Source: Polytrichum commune
Lineage: Eukaryota > Streptophyta > Polytrichopsida > Polytrichales > Polytrichaceae
Direction: 5' to 3'
Length of the DNA stretch: 64,000 nucleotides
NCBI GenBank assembly: GCA_950295325.1
Contig: OX485803.1
Span: 55,009,554 to 55,073,553, forward strand
Positions 35,425-48,286 of this stretch are shown here, piece after piece. The notes below the pieces were generated by a model that saw only the letters and a program-made list of their open reading frames with translations, had not been told where the DNA came from and made no database searches. Position numbers and translations under genes: made by a program. The stretch's first letter is position 1, and each line of letters starts with the position of its first letter.

Positions 35425-35740
35425 TTAGGGCCGTGACAATGTAATTGTGAGGGCCCTTGATTCTCATCCAAAGGTTGCACCATGCACATCGTTTGTAAAA
35501 ATTTGCGTCATGCTTACCTCTTGGAGGTGGACTTGATGCAAATTTCAACAGACCATAAAACGTTGTCTATAGTCTGCCATGTAGAAATCCATGTAGACTT
35601 TTCATCCATGATAGTTTCTTTGAGTCCTAGGCCTTCACCTTCTAGTGTGAAGTGAACTTAGACGGTCTCGGCCTTTTCAACTAGTGAGGTATCTTAGAAT
35701 GCAATGGTCACGGGCCTTCGGTCTCGGTTGTGAAGTGGCC
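35425..35740 (+). repeat. Dispersed repeat family D, copy 1
   Basis: This stretch aligns with 58545-58835 in the same orientation: GAGGCCCTTGATTCTCATCCAAAGG, AACCCATGTAGACT, CCTTCACCTTCTAGTGTGAAG and GGTCACGGGCCTTC blocks. The two copies diverge abruptly near CAGTCTCG. Confidence 0.75.
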
Positions 35741-35789
35741 CATGTCAAATTCAAAAATCTCAAACCCTGGTCCGAGATGACACTAAACT

Positions 35790-35990
35790 ACCGGATGATG
35801 GTGGAGAGATACCCAAATCTCAAGGAAGAGGTTGGCGGTTCGAATCCCGGCTGTGAAATCTCCTTTTTACTCGATGAAAAACTTGCCAGGTGATCAACTG
35901 CCTCCTATGCTTTGGCGTTGGCATGTCGGCCTTCTATCTCAAAGAAAAGAAAAAAGAAAAAGAAAAAGAAGGAAAAAGAAAGACCAAACC
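35790..35990 (+). repeat. Possible tRNA-derived SINE fragment (box B and A-rich tail)
   Basis: GGTTCGAATCCC at about 35838 is a perfect Pol III box B, and an A-rich tail of AAAAG/AAAG repeats follows at 35938-35985. A convincing box A and a foldable tRNA were not found (the T stem does not pair well). It is either a decayed SINE or a chance match at the end of family D. Confidence 0.3.
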
Positions 35991-36979
35991 CTTTGCAATT
36001 TTCAATGGGGAGGGGGAGATAATAAAATGAGAGTAATTGTGAAATCTAATTTGTACACGGTGACCATATTTGCCATGCCTTACCTCCGAGTACGGCAACC
36101 AAAGTCTTTGATTCTTCTTCTTCCATGTCCTCTTCCTTTAGCACTCCATAACAATAGTAGTCATCGCTCTGCACAACAATAAAACCATGTCCACACATTA
36201 CACCTTTCAAGTTTGGATCCCATTACCACAACTAATCTTAGGTATGTGGGTCTTATGTGGTCACTCCTCTTAATTGCAACCTACATTCTAATTGAGTCAT
36301 AAACTATAAATTTTGTCATCAAGAATGGGCACTAATAGTCAAGCATCATGTGTCACAACTAAAGTTCCTTGGAACCCAATCGTGTGGTTTACAAGAATTC
36401 ATGTCTTCTAAATAGGTTTTAAGGGTGAGAATGACTTTATCCATAAAGCTAAAGACCTTTTAAATACATGTATATATAACTCGTGCAACCTAAATCATGG
36501 ACCTCTCCATGGATGCTCTGTGTGCATTCCATGTGCATTTTTTTTGAATACTTGTCTAAGTGGATTCAGCCAGATAAATTGTAAATTATTCAAGTGAAAC
36601 ATTGTCACTAAATATTATCAAAACAAAACGGAGGATAGCAATTGAATAATGTAATGTTACCCACCCCCACCCCCCGGGCCCTTCTTCTTCTTTTGCCAAT
36701 GTATGAATAATTTTATTGAGATTAAACTATGTGCTTAGAACATAGATATTGTTATAGTATCGATTGCTAACGATTAGGAGGACCTATGTGGTCCACATAC
36801 TCTACTAAGCTATACAATTGAAGAAAATAAAAATAAAAATAAAAATCCATGGAGCATGGACCTCAATGCATGGCATCCTACCGACCTCAACAACCCTAAT
36901 TGCCTAATCTAGCTATCAACCTACAAATCTACCTGCATACTAAGTAGATATCGGGAGATGGATGTCATGTGCACATTCC

Positions 36980-37210
36980 AATAAGTACACTAAATATGAT
37001 ATTTAGTGTTTGATACACTAAATACGAATGCATACACGGAATGTCAACAACCCTATGAATGTAAGTAACATTAAATGTAAACTCAAACACTAAATACCAA
37101 CTATGATAATATGTGGAAGTTCAATTTTTGAATTTAGTGTTAGTACGGATATGAAAAAAATATTAACAATGATAAATGAAGGATTCCAACATATCTTCTA
37201 ACACTAATTG
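36980..37210 (+). repeat. Dispersed repeat family B, copy 2
   Basis: Homologous, inverted, to 640-960 (ACTAAATACGAATGCATAC, ATGTAAGTAACATTAA, ACACTAAATA and GGATATGAAA). Starts with a palindromic TATGATATTTAGTG/CACTAAATA arrangement. A related stretch with the same ACTAAAT motifs lies at 41750-42110. Confidence 0.55.
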
Positions 37211-38133
37211 TCAAGGAATTGAAAATTAATGTTGATCATGGTAGGGTGGTAACAACATTAAATATAATCAAACAATATATATCATATTTGGTGTAGTGTC
37301 TTGAGGTTGAATAGACCAGGTTGCCATAATATAGAACGTTAGATGGTGCTAAAACCGTCATGTGTTGAGCATATATACTTATTACTAAGTTCAACGAAAT
37401 GTTAAATTATTTTGTTAGCAATCACCAAGGGATTCCAATGCACCGAAGTTCGTCTTATGTAATTTGTATGACATTAAATCATAGTGGTCTTTGTAACTTG
37501 TCAATAGCACCAAGTATTATGTTATAACTTATTTAGTTGCCACAAATTGACTGCAAGACATTTAATGTGAGTCGATGATGAATAGTGTGGGCCACACTAG
37601 TGAAACTTGGGCCCTTGCGAGAACTATATCTCAACCATATTATGACTTGTTCCAAACATTAACCCCCCCCCCCCTCGATCCCCTTGTTGGGGCTATATGT
37701 GTATTGATACCTTTGTATTAGGAGGCGGTTTTTTTTTATGGCACTAGATTTGTGTTTGCAAAAGTTTTTTTTAACATTGTATCACAAACCTTGTTTGATG
37801 AAGTAAATGAGCATGCTAAGGCTTATGAGAGTTTTGGGGTTCTTGGAATTAGCATACCATGCAACTTCTCAACCAACATTTACAAGGGATCTTGCATGAC
37901 TCAAAGTCCTTCCAAGGGTTTTAAATGGCTCAAGTCCTTGAAAAAACACTCATACCCCCCACATGTATTTGCATACATGGGATGTCTTTATATAATCCCT
38001 ATATTTATATATACTAAATACATGGTTACCAAAAACAAGCCCCTTGATTCAAAAACGTATGTGGTATGGTATACAAAGCTAAGTGCACCCTCAAGTAAAG
38101 AGGCACTTGTGAGCAATCATTTCGAAGGGCATG

Positions 38134-38295
38134 TTTACACTAGTGCCCAAGGGCCATGACCGCCAGTTTCTAAATTCCCTCATTGGTAACAAATAAGTGG
38201 TGGTCTCACTTCTCTTTACACTAGTGCCCAAGGGCCATGACCACCAATTTCTAAATTCCCTCATTGGTAACAGATAAGTGGTGGTCTCACTTCTC
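38134..38295. repeat. Perfectly spaced 81-bp tandem duplication (2 copies)
   Basis: Unit 1 is 38134-38214 and unit 2 is 38215-38295; they differ at about three positions. Each begins TTTACACTAGTGCCCAAGGG. The sequence just before unit 1, GGGCATGTTTACACTAG, looks like the terminal repeat of MITE family F. The low divergence points to a recent duplication. Confidence 0.9.
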
Positions 38296-38714
38296 TTTAC
38301 ACAAGGTCACCAAAATTAAATATCAAGTATGGCGGAGAATGGATGAGAAAGTTACATGAAATTGTACATGTCATGAAATGATTAATGTATGCTGGTAACC
38401 ATGACGTTGTGGTGAGATATTTGAAACAAGTTCTCTGAACATGCAATGGAGGTGATTGCCATGAAAAATAGAATAATCCAATTTCTTCTTTGAAGCATTA
38501 CGTCAGATGATTCATGACAAGACTATTATATTGGCAACCGGGTCATCTTGATGAAGAAAATGTTAGAAACTGATTGTCTCAAACAATTCATTAGCCCTAT
38601 TATAATTATTTCATTGCCTCCGAAATTGATATATGCTTGATTTTGCAAGAGGGTTGTGTTTTGAAGGGGACAATATGCATATGACTATTTTATCATGCAA
38701 GTGGCACTGTAGTC

Positions 38715-38782
38715 CACACATGAACCAAGGGTCGTGACCATTTTTTTACATCATTTTTCTTCGTGGCCCTTGGTCATGTGTG
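38715..38782. repeat. 68-bp foldback
   Basis: CACACATGAACCAAGGGTCGTG is matched by the reverse complement of the right arm (CACACATGACCAAGGGCCACG), with a loop of about 24 bp. Its CCAAGGGCCATGACC-like core also occurs in the 81-bp tandem units and in family F ends. Confidence 0.55.
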
Positions 38783-39386
38783 AAAGACAACACTAAATAC
38801 CATCCAATAAATTGGTAGAATGAAGTTTAAAGATGCTTGTAGCGATGACCATTTTTCATGGTCCAAATGCATGTGAGAAAGAACATAACAAAAATCCATG
38901 TAAAAATGAACTACTTGGGGTTCAAACATCGCCCATGGTAAAACTTATGTTCATGTTTGGCGATATCAAATCATATGGAAATGAGGTATGCCTAGAAACA
39001 TGCAACTAGCTTCGTGACAAAGGCCAAGGCTATGTTTTTAAACCTAATGAAACAATACTAGTGATAGTGGCATACACTATCGTACATGCCACCCCAAACA
39101 CACATAAATACATAACCATCAATTAAACACATAAAAAAATTAAGCGCAAGTACACAGAACATGTAATACCTAGTATTGTTTAATTCACTTTTCCCATCTA
39201 TCCCAAGGTAGTGTAGGCAAATCATTGTCAAATACATGATTTACTTCCAATATTCCATTTGGCAATGGAGTGTTAAATTAGGTCTTACTTTTCCTTTACA
39301 AAAACAAGGTTATTGTATGACGCCAATTTTCAATTGTTTCTACACATTTCATAATCATAAAATTCACACCAAAATTGTCATGGTAC

Positions 39387-39671
39387 CACTAGTAAAAAAA
39401 CTATGCCAAAAAGAACGTAGCCAAAATCGGTTGCGGTTCTTTTGACCAACTTGATTAATAGTCAATGAATGACTGCAAATTTTATTTTTTTGGTTTAGTA
39501 GTTGAAATTTCATGAAATTTCAAGACCTTTCCAATGGTGTATTACACGCTCCAACAATTTCAAAATTGCAGTCGCAAATTTAAAAAAGAAAAAATATAGT
39601 TGTTTAGCGACTGCATATCAGACTAGTCAAAAGAACCGCAACCAATTTTGGTTGTGGTTTTTGTACTAGTG
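39387..39671. mobile_element. CACTA-type MITE, 285 bp, TSD TAC
   Basis: The ends begin CACTAGTA on both sides; the left arm continues ...CCAAAATCGGTTGCGGTTC and the right arm (reverse complement) ...CCAAAATTGGTTGCGGTTC, so the terminal repeats are long but imperfect. A 3-bp duplication TAC flanks it (39384-39386 and 39672-39674). CACTA ends and 3-bp target duplications define the En/Spm (CACTA) superfamily. No coding capacity. Confidence 0.85.
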
Positions 39672-39730
39672 TACTTTGATATTAAAAAATAAACAAGAAT
39701 CTCACACATTTCCATTATAATTTATCACTC

Positions 39731-39768
39731 CACCACCATCACCATCATCATCATCATCATCATCATCG
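39731..39768. repeat. ATC/ACC trinucleotide microsatellite
   Basis: A CAC/CAT/CATC run of about 38 bp, next to the last identified exon of the aspartic protease gene. Confidence 0.9.
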
Positions 39769-39793
39769 TCGCCATTTAGGATAATTTACTAAC

Positions 39794-42700
39794 CATCTTT
39801 CGTATGAATTTGTGGGGTTCAATCTTCCATTCAACGCCATTTGCAAACGAGAAAGAAATAGCATGGAAATGAGATGGACTGCATATTATATCCACAAGTT
39901 TTCATGAGTCCAAGAATTACTTTGGCAAAACATTCACAATTAACTTATCATGCATGAATAAAAACTTGATCTCACAGCTTATGAAAAGCTTCAGCTTACC
40001 GGATCCCAGTGCTTGCTTTCCAACATGTATCAAATAGTTCAGATACGGTGACACTGGCCTCTTGCTCGTAATGCAAATTTTTTGCATGGTTGACTACCTT
40101 CAAGCACACCCGAAACACACAACAAAAGGTCACTCACAAAGCAAATCATTTGCATGACTCGTGCATGATAGACCTAATAAACTTCTTGTGATCACTTGCC
40201 TTCAACAATATTGAGACTACCTAAAGTAGACAACAACTCTTCATTTGGTTAGTTTTTCTTATTAGGATATCTAAATTTGAGTGGTATGTGGTTTGGTGTG
40301 GCTCCAGAAATATATATATATATATATAATATACATGTGATGAAAGGAGATTGAAATGTGTGCTCAAAATTTGATAACCATTCTAAGTTTCAGAGTCAAC
40401 ATCTTTGAAGGGGCGGGAGACCTATGACTACTTAACGAGCATGAGAATCTTCACATTGATAAGGAATGAGATATTCATATGAGTTCCAAATATTATGAGG
40501 AAAGTGGCTACATGCTCAATTTAGATGTGCTAACCATCTTGTAGAATCACATGTTTCATATCCTATGAGAAGTGGCTAACCATTTAAGGCCCATCTACCT
40601 CGCTCGTGAATTTGCCAACATCACGAGTGCGGGGATGAGAGCCCATAACAAGGAAAGGAAATAATAGTTGTATTATATCTATTTACCACTTGCTTTAAAA
40701 GGTCATACTCGACGTCCCTAATGTAAGTTTCAAAAGCTCCCACGTCAACTTCGATCACTCCCGGGCCAATACCTCGTATCACTTTGTTATTATAAAGAAC
40801 CTTCTGCATCATCACCGAGTGTAACATCCTGCACCATACATTAATAACATTACGTTAGTATACCTAAAACACACACACACACACACACACAAGATGAAGA
40901 AGAAAATAGGTTATTATGAAGATTTTTATTTTTGTAATATCGGGAGGATTCCAATGCATTAAGGAATTGTATCATTTGGACACCGTATGCAAAAGTTATA
41001 AAGGTTCAATCTTTTATTTCTCAGCGACCAAATACCAACACTTGTGTTAGGTGTTCATATGGTGTACATTCTCACATTCAATATGTACTTATACTTATAA
41101 GACTTCTATGTGTTAGTTTTAGGTGCCATGAGCTGAATCACATTTGTGTTCGGTTGGGCCCCGCCCTTCCCACTGCCCACACCTGCATGAGAACTCTTTC
41201 CCAATTGGGAACCAATGTGACAATACCCGGTCAAAATTGCAAACATTCAAGTTGACATTGCTTTCATCGACTTGAGTCAACTTGAATATTTGTAATTTTG
41301 ACCGGGAACCGTCACATTGGTTCCCAATGAGGAAGAGTTCCCACGCAAGTGCGGGTAAGAAGATCGGACAGTGAAGGAGTCGTGGGAAGGGCAGAGCCCA
41401 ACTGAACATAAATATGATTTTAGTCAAGTGTTGGTTTTAGGTACATTTACCTTACCAAGCCTGTACATAATGTACACATTTTGATCATTTAGAATGGTGA
41501 CGTTTTTCTTTAATAGAATATGTGGGCCTTGTTCCATTTGGGGAAGTTTGTAGAAATGAATCAACAACAACCAAATGACAAGAGGGGCAAATGAGGGGTA
41601 TGGAAGCTATGGATAACATTGGAAAAGTTGGGGTAGGCCGGACTTATTAGGTCATGTGCTATTTTCTCCCACATTCATGACCATTAAAACTACATACATT
41701 ATAGGATGCATGGGACAATTGAGACCATTGATATAGCATTTTCTTTGTGTTAACAACACTAAATATTGTATTTAGTGTCACTAGGGTAACTTTTTGGATG
41801 ACTCTTCGTACAAATAAGTGAACAAATAGTGTCATGGATGATGGGTGAGTTTATCCATTGGCCATAACCCGGCCTTCTCTTGTTAGCAACTTGTGATGAA
41901 TGATTGTCATGGATGATTGAAATTTGGATGAAAATCACTCGCTAAGTGACAATATTTGCAACATCGTAAATCTATAATCCCCCCAAAAAACTACAAGGAA
42001 TGACAAAGAATGTTGGGTTAACATTTAGTGTTAGTGACACTACGCCGTGGTTTACAATTAGTATTGAGCAAGACAGAGAATTGGTGACACTAAATATCTC
42101 GTTGTATGTATTTTGTTTCTCTTGGTTACTACAATGCTTTTTGCATGAACTATAAGAAACAATGGCCCAATTTCAATAAATTGTTATAAAATATATCATC
42201 CAAAAATTAATCCACATAGAATTATTAGGTGTGTGAGAGTACAATTTTCAAAAAGAAACACTACAACAAAACGCATGTTTTATGACTACATTTTATGATT
42301 GCACTCAGTCATAAATCCCAAAATATGATTGAGTGCAATCATAAATTGTAGTCATAAAAGATGCGTTTTGTTGTAGTGAAAACTATACTTCTCAATTCGA
42401 TGTGCTAATCCATCCATGAACTACTTTGTGGACATTTTTGGCCATCTCATTTGAAATCAATCATTTTACTTGTGATTGACATTGCCATTTCCAAATTTAA
42501 GAAATGAAGTGGCAACACCACATATGTGAGACCTCTCCATGTTTACTATGATCAAAAAATAATATTTTTTATTTAAATAAAAAAAATTGTGGATTAACAT
42601 AAGACATTGTTGTAGAAGTTGATACATTGAATATTGAAATTGCATATTTTGAAGCAATTAGAATTTCCAAGAGTTCATGCACACACAATCATGTGTGGAT

Positions 42701-45700
42701 ATGAGGTTAATAAAGACTTCATAGAGATGAGGTGTTTGCACATAGGAGGTTTGTTGGAATCAAATCCAGAAGCTCATGAGGTAAGTATGTCATCGTTGAA
42801 GGTGTGGGATTGTGTATGTAAATGGCGGATGAGGTCATTTCTCTTTTACAACCTATATATATATATATATATATAATCATGACGTGACATTTCATAGTTT
42901 TATGACATGTGTACTTACTTAAATGAAGCCAATTTCTCTCTTGCCACGTGATTCACAAAAGAGTGACATAAATTAGGTCGATAGTGTATATTTTCCTAAA
43001 TGGTTGTGTCCAAAAAGACACATGCTTTTGCCTTAGTTCCTTGTCAAGTGCAAGCACGGTAAAGTGGACAACTCCTGATCCCTGCCTAGTGTTAAGTGAA
43101 AGTGATTCAATTTTATGTACTAACTTTGAATTTTGTGAAGAAATAAACCATAGACATTTTAAAAACATCTTGATCTACAAAGCCAAGCAATTTATGATGA
43201 CAAAAAGAATTCCAAGAAAAGTCTACCTATTTTAGAAGACGGTGCAAGTGGCGTGCAAGTAGGTGATATTGAATAAGTTACTGTCTAAAATTTGTTTAAA
43301 ATATGATAAATTTACATTAAATTGATGGTTTTTTACAAAGTTTTGTGGTGATGCCCTCAAGTAGATAATGAATTCAAGGAATATAAAAAAAAATCTAACT
43401 TCAAAATAGTTAAGGTCATGAAATCTACATCCGAAACCAGACTCAACCATTTGTTTTTGAGCATCACTTTTGATGCTAAGTATTGAAGATCTCAACTTGA
43501 TATTCTACATTTGAGTATTTAACACAACAATAGAGGTCATCATAAAAAAATTCCAATTTAAATAACTCTTTGCTACTACTTTTAGGCCTTTGACCAAAAA
43601 AATTATGGTTTTAGTATACCAGAGCACTTTTTTGGTCCACTTTACCATGCTTGCACTGAGAAGCTTGTAGTCTCTTGTAGTGAAGCCTCTACTTGTCTAT
43701 TGAACATAGTGTTGAAATTGGGATCACACACAAACTTATTTGAATGTAATGTACTTGAGGACAAAAGAATGCCCCTAGGAGACCCAAGGAAGGCATAAGA
43801 TAAGAAGGAAGGGAAAACACGGGGAAGGGGATTACAAGGAAGGAGAAGCTTCAAAATAGGAGAAGGAACAATAGTAGAATCTACTTGTTTTGGGTGGATT
43901 AGATGTTACCCTAATCATCTTTGTGATGAAGCGGCACTTCTATAGAATTCTCTTTAAACATGTTATTGGTAAGGGGGTCCACTATTGGAACCCAACGTGC
44001 TTAAGGCGGTAGTGAGTTTCACAAATGTTGTTGTTGTCATGAAAATCGTGATGTCATAATATTTGATATGGTGTAAGTGTCATGTACACTATTAACAAAT
44101 GGTCTAAATCAAATGACTAGAGGCATATTAGTGTCATGTCTACTTATGTGTCAACACAAGTAATTTTTTGAAGTGCATAATTGGAATTAGGTGTGATATT
44201 TAGCAAAGCTTAGTTAAGCGCTTGAGATGATAATTTTACATTGTAATATGCAAGAGGATAACATTATTATACATAAGAGTGCCAAGCATCATGCATGTGT
44301 CATGTGTTCATAATTTAATTTGCAAAAGGAATATATTATTGAGCATACTAGTTTCAAGTGTCATGTGTTTACAATCCACTATGCAAAAGGGAGATGTTAT
44401 TGAGTAGACTCATGACAATATATCTAGAAACACACAAGAACACCAAGTATCAGTAAGTTACACTAATGACCAAGTTGTTGGTCATTAGTGTAACCTAGCA
44501 TACACCTCATAACATGGTAAGTGACACCATTATGCATGTGACACTAAATAACATATACAATGTAGTGGAATGAAGCACTTACATGAAGGTCCGGCTTGGG
44601 ATGGTGGTAGAAACCCATGCAACTCCCCTAGACATCAATAAAATATAGTGTCCGATCACTATGTACCCTTCAACACCTTCCGGTACTTTAAAATATATGC
44701 AATGCCCAAACACATCACGGATTCCAAGCTTTGTCACAAATTGAGAAGGCAATGACACACCCACATGATTTGAGAGCCCAAGTAGTCCATCCATGTCGGA
44801 ATCCACATTCTCTCCATCATAGTGGTAGGCACACCTATTCCGTTGAAATACACTAAAATCATGTGCATGTAACATCCATTCTTTACTACACCATCATAAG
44901 TATCAATACAATTGGACCTTTCATATATTACGGTAACTATATTAAACGTGTAGTTAGTGCGGTATTCAAATCAAATTGTTATGTCAATTAGAGTGGTCTT
45001 CATGACTTGTCATGCATTGGTAAGTGTCATGAAACCTTCTCAAATTGCCCCAGGGTGACTGCAAGACAAATAATGTAGGTTGACAATGAATATTGTGCAC
45101 CACATTAAAGTACATGTTTAATGTACCCATAACATTATTCAGCCACATGGTTGTGTTCTATGCTCTATTTAGCATATGATATGGGCCTCCACTATCTTAC
45201 TTTCATGGGAAGAAACTTAGAAAAATAAGAAGAAATTGATGTTGGTACGAATAATGAATAGTGTTGATACAAATAATAAGAATATTATGAATAATGTCGG
45301 TATTTTCAATGACAACGACACTATGAATAGTGTTTTTAGGGGAAAATATTGGGATGAACAATGCTTTATGATATTATTCCTACAATGAACATAATTCATG
45401 TGCATAGTGCCGTGAGTACAACTCCACCCAAATTTCCAAGTCCAACTTTAATGTATGAATAGTAAACAAATATTCCCAATTTGTTCGAGGGCCCACAAAA
45501 CATAAATGACATATTCCAAGATCATGAAACCAACCCGCATGGCTGAATAATGTTATGCCAAGTTTTTATAGAATACTACACCTGAAAAATGAGTTTTATG
45601 TGTCACCCTTCTTTACAAAAATGATATATTTGCATTGCAATTTATTTGGTACACTATCCATCATCAACCCACATACACCATCTTGTCGCCAGTGATGGCC

Positions 45701-47215
45701 CGCAAAGAAGGTGGCATGTGGCATTTGTTGATACAAGAAAAAGTTACAGAGGCCATTTCACTTATCACGACACGCCCAGTTTAATGCCACGCCAACTCAA
45801 TTACATAGTGTAGTTTCTTGTACATACTAAATCAAATGTAGCAGTCTAAATTTGTGTTTATTGTAGGTCCCTTGAAAAGAGCAATACGTATCAACAACAT
45901 GCATGTGAGACAATAGCTCAAAAATCAAACATACAATACGAAAACCAAATACAAACATGAAAGTGTGGATCATGCACTACCAACATATGAATCCCAAACA
46001 ACTGTCGTCCTACTTCAGTGAAAGAACTATGCAAATCTACCGTTGTGGTAGATTTACAAATTTTCTAGTGACGTAGGACAAGTTTCCAGTGACGGGGTCA
46101 GTTGCCCATGGCTCAAATGCTTATACAAGCCATACTAAGTTGTGATGTAATGAAGTTCAAAGACTAACCCCAAATTGATGTCAAATTCATGGATTGATGG
46201 GTTTCCGTTGCCAACTACACTATAGGCAAGTGGAGCCTTCACAATCAATCCTTTGCTCGTACTCGTATCCATGAAATTGACGTAAAACCCGCACCGTTCA
46301 AGGCCATTAATTACGAGATTGTTATTTTCCGCGTGTCGCCAGTCATCGTAATACTTGCATTCATCCGAATTGGCAAGTATGATTTGTTCATCGCTTGGTT
46401 CAAGTGGGCTATTGAGCCATCCCTACAAGTAAACGCACTGTATTTTTACCAGTTAAAATATTATGGACATTGAATCAAATGCACGGGATGATAAAAATGT
46501 AGTTTGAAAAGTTCACATTATCTAGTTTTTTGGGTCTCATATTCATAGAGGCCATGTTTAAGAACACATGAAAATGATACTGCTCTGCAGTCAAAGCCAT
46601 GTGTTCTCACTTTTGCTTCTCTACGTCACTATCTAGACTTGGCTTCCAAGCAAAGGCCACTGACTTAGATCTCACGGATACTTTAATGTGAAAATAAAAT
46701 TGAGTTAAGGTAAAAGAAAAATAATAATGTTTATGTTTGCCAACATTAGCATGATTAATAGAGTCTCTTTGTCCCCATGCTACTCTCTAAATAAGGAGAT
46801 GAACTCTCTTTCTATCAATCGTAATTCTCAAGGACATCTTCATGTACTACATATGATTGATGTTTGTGCATGAATGTTCATCAATCAACACCTAATGACA
46901 TTTAACTTTGACGAGGAGAACTCAAATTGGAAGCACTCATGAGTAACTCAAGGCAATTTTTCTTAGAGGATAGATTAGTATTAGTGTTGTGTCCCTGCTG
47001 CCACATCCATGAATTGTGGTATTGCCTCCTCCTCAAGTTGGCCCAAGTCTATGGTCCAAGTCCCAAAATGAACATGAACATAATCAAAATGTCCTCAAAC
47101 AATTCTACTCCATGAACACCCGCAGACAAGTTAACATGCACCCTATCGCCCTAACTCCCCCCTAAGGGTAGGTCCATGGGTTTATAGCTAGTTGGTTGTA
47201 ATGATATTGGTCAAT

Positions 47216-47263
<48 letters not shown>

Positions 47264-48251
47264 CTTCACCTTGATCATTTTTGCGAGCTCGTATATGAAG
47301 CGGGCTGACAGAGCATGGGCATGGTACAAATGCTAGTGCCTCATGTCAGATGTGATCCCATTGGGTGGACCATAATGATAGAGTGCACCAACAAGCATGT
47401 AATCCATCTTATCACAATATTGGCCCCAGACAAGGATGGCCTAATCGCAAGGTCTTAATTGGGTTTTCATGGGAACTACGGGGTTAAGCCACCTAAAGCT
47501 AAAACAATGAACAAATGAGTGACTTTCTTAGCACTTGATTTTTGGTGCACCCGACCACATATGGTCCACTCAATCATAGTGGGGGTATCCAGGTGAACCA
47601 TATTGTTTCAACCACCCGCGTGGGAACCTAGGGGTTGCCCTTGGGGGTGGGGGAGGGGTGTAGGTCAACTTGTTCATGACCGTTCAAGGTCTTTGTCTTT
47701 GAAGAAGGGCAATATTACTTAAAACCCTTCCAATTTTTGTGGTGCCCGTTTCAAAACTACATATTGACTTTGAGCAACTTGAAGGTGAAGCAATATTGTA
47801 ATTCACATTGGTGGTAACATCATAGTCATATTTCTTTCCTTTTCTCTTTCTTTCCGCTTAGCATAACAATATTAAGACGTGTGCGTTCTTTCATGTGGGC
47901 CTTGAGAATATAACCATGGGATGCCCCAACCTAGTCTTAACCGAGTGCAAGGAGATTCACATGAAGACTAGGTTTGGATATCCCATGGTTACGTTCTCAT
48001 GGCCCACATGAACGAACGCACATTGCTTAGTAATGTTCATGAGGCAACTTAACCTTATAATCTTTCATACCTTTATGTTAAAGCCTTAGATTTAAGCCTC
48101 CCTTGTGCATAGATATATTTAAATATAAATTGACCCCTAATAAAGCATCCCAATTGACTTAACATGCACCTAGTCCCTAAATAATCTACAACACCCCATT
48201 TCTTCCAGTTTTTAAGCTAAGAAATATACGCAACAACAACAACAACAACAA

Positions 48252-48286
<35 letters not shown>

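Larger units (their letters stand above)
32000..39793. other. 7.8-kb intergenic region, no gene seen
   Basis: The first ~600 bp are the DHQ synthase 3' flank. The rest has no supported gene: the longest frame (37752-38159, +) starts at GTG and shows no domain. It contains the family-C-related stretch 37480-37610, family B (36980-37210), family D with a box-B-like motif (35425-35990), a MITE (34194-34351), an 81-bp tandem duplication (38134-38295), a foldback (38715-38782) and a CACTA MITE (39387-39671). The palindromic string GTGGGCCACA(T/C)TAA recurs at about 21705, 32853, 33032 and 37590. Confidence 0.55.

Noticed and set aside
35835-35860. tRNA gene around GGTTCGAATCCC
   Set aside because: The T stem does not pair and no box A or acceptor stem of normal length could be built; treated only as a possible SINE remnant.
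37752-38159. 135-codon plus-strand open frame
   Set aside because: It starts at GTG, has no family resemblance, and its 3' part is made of the 81-bp tandem repeat.
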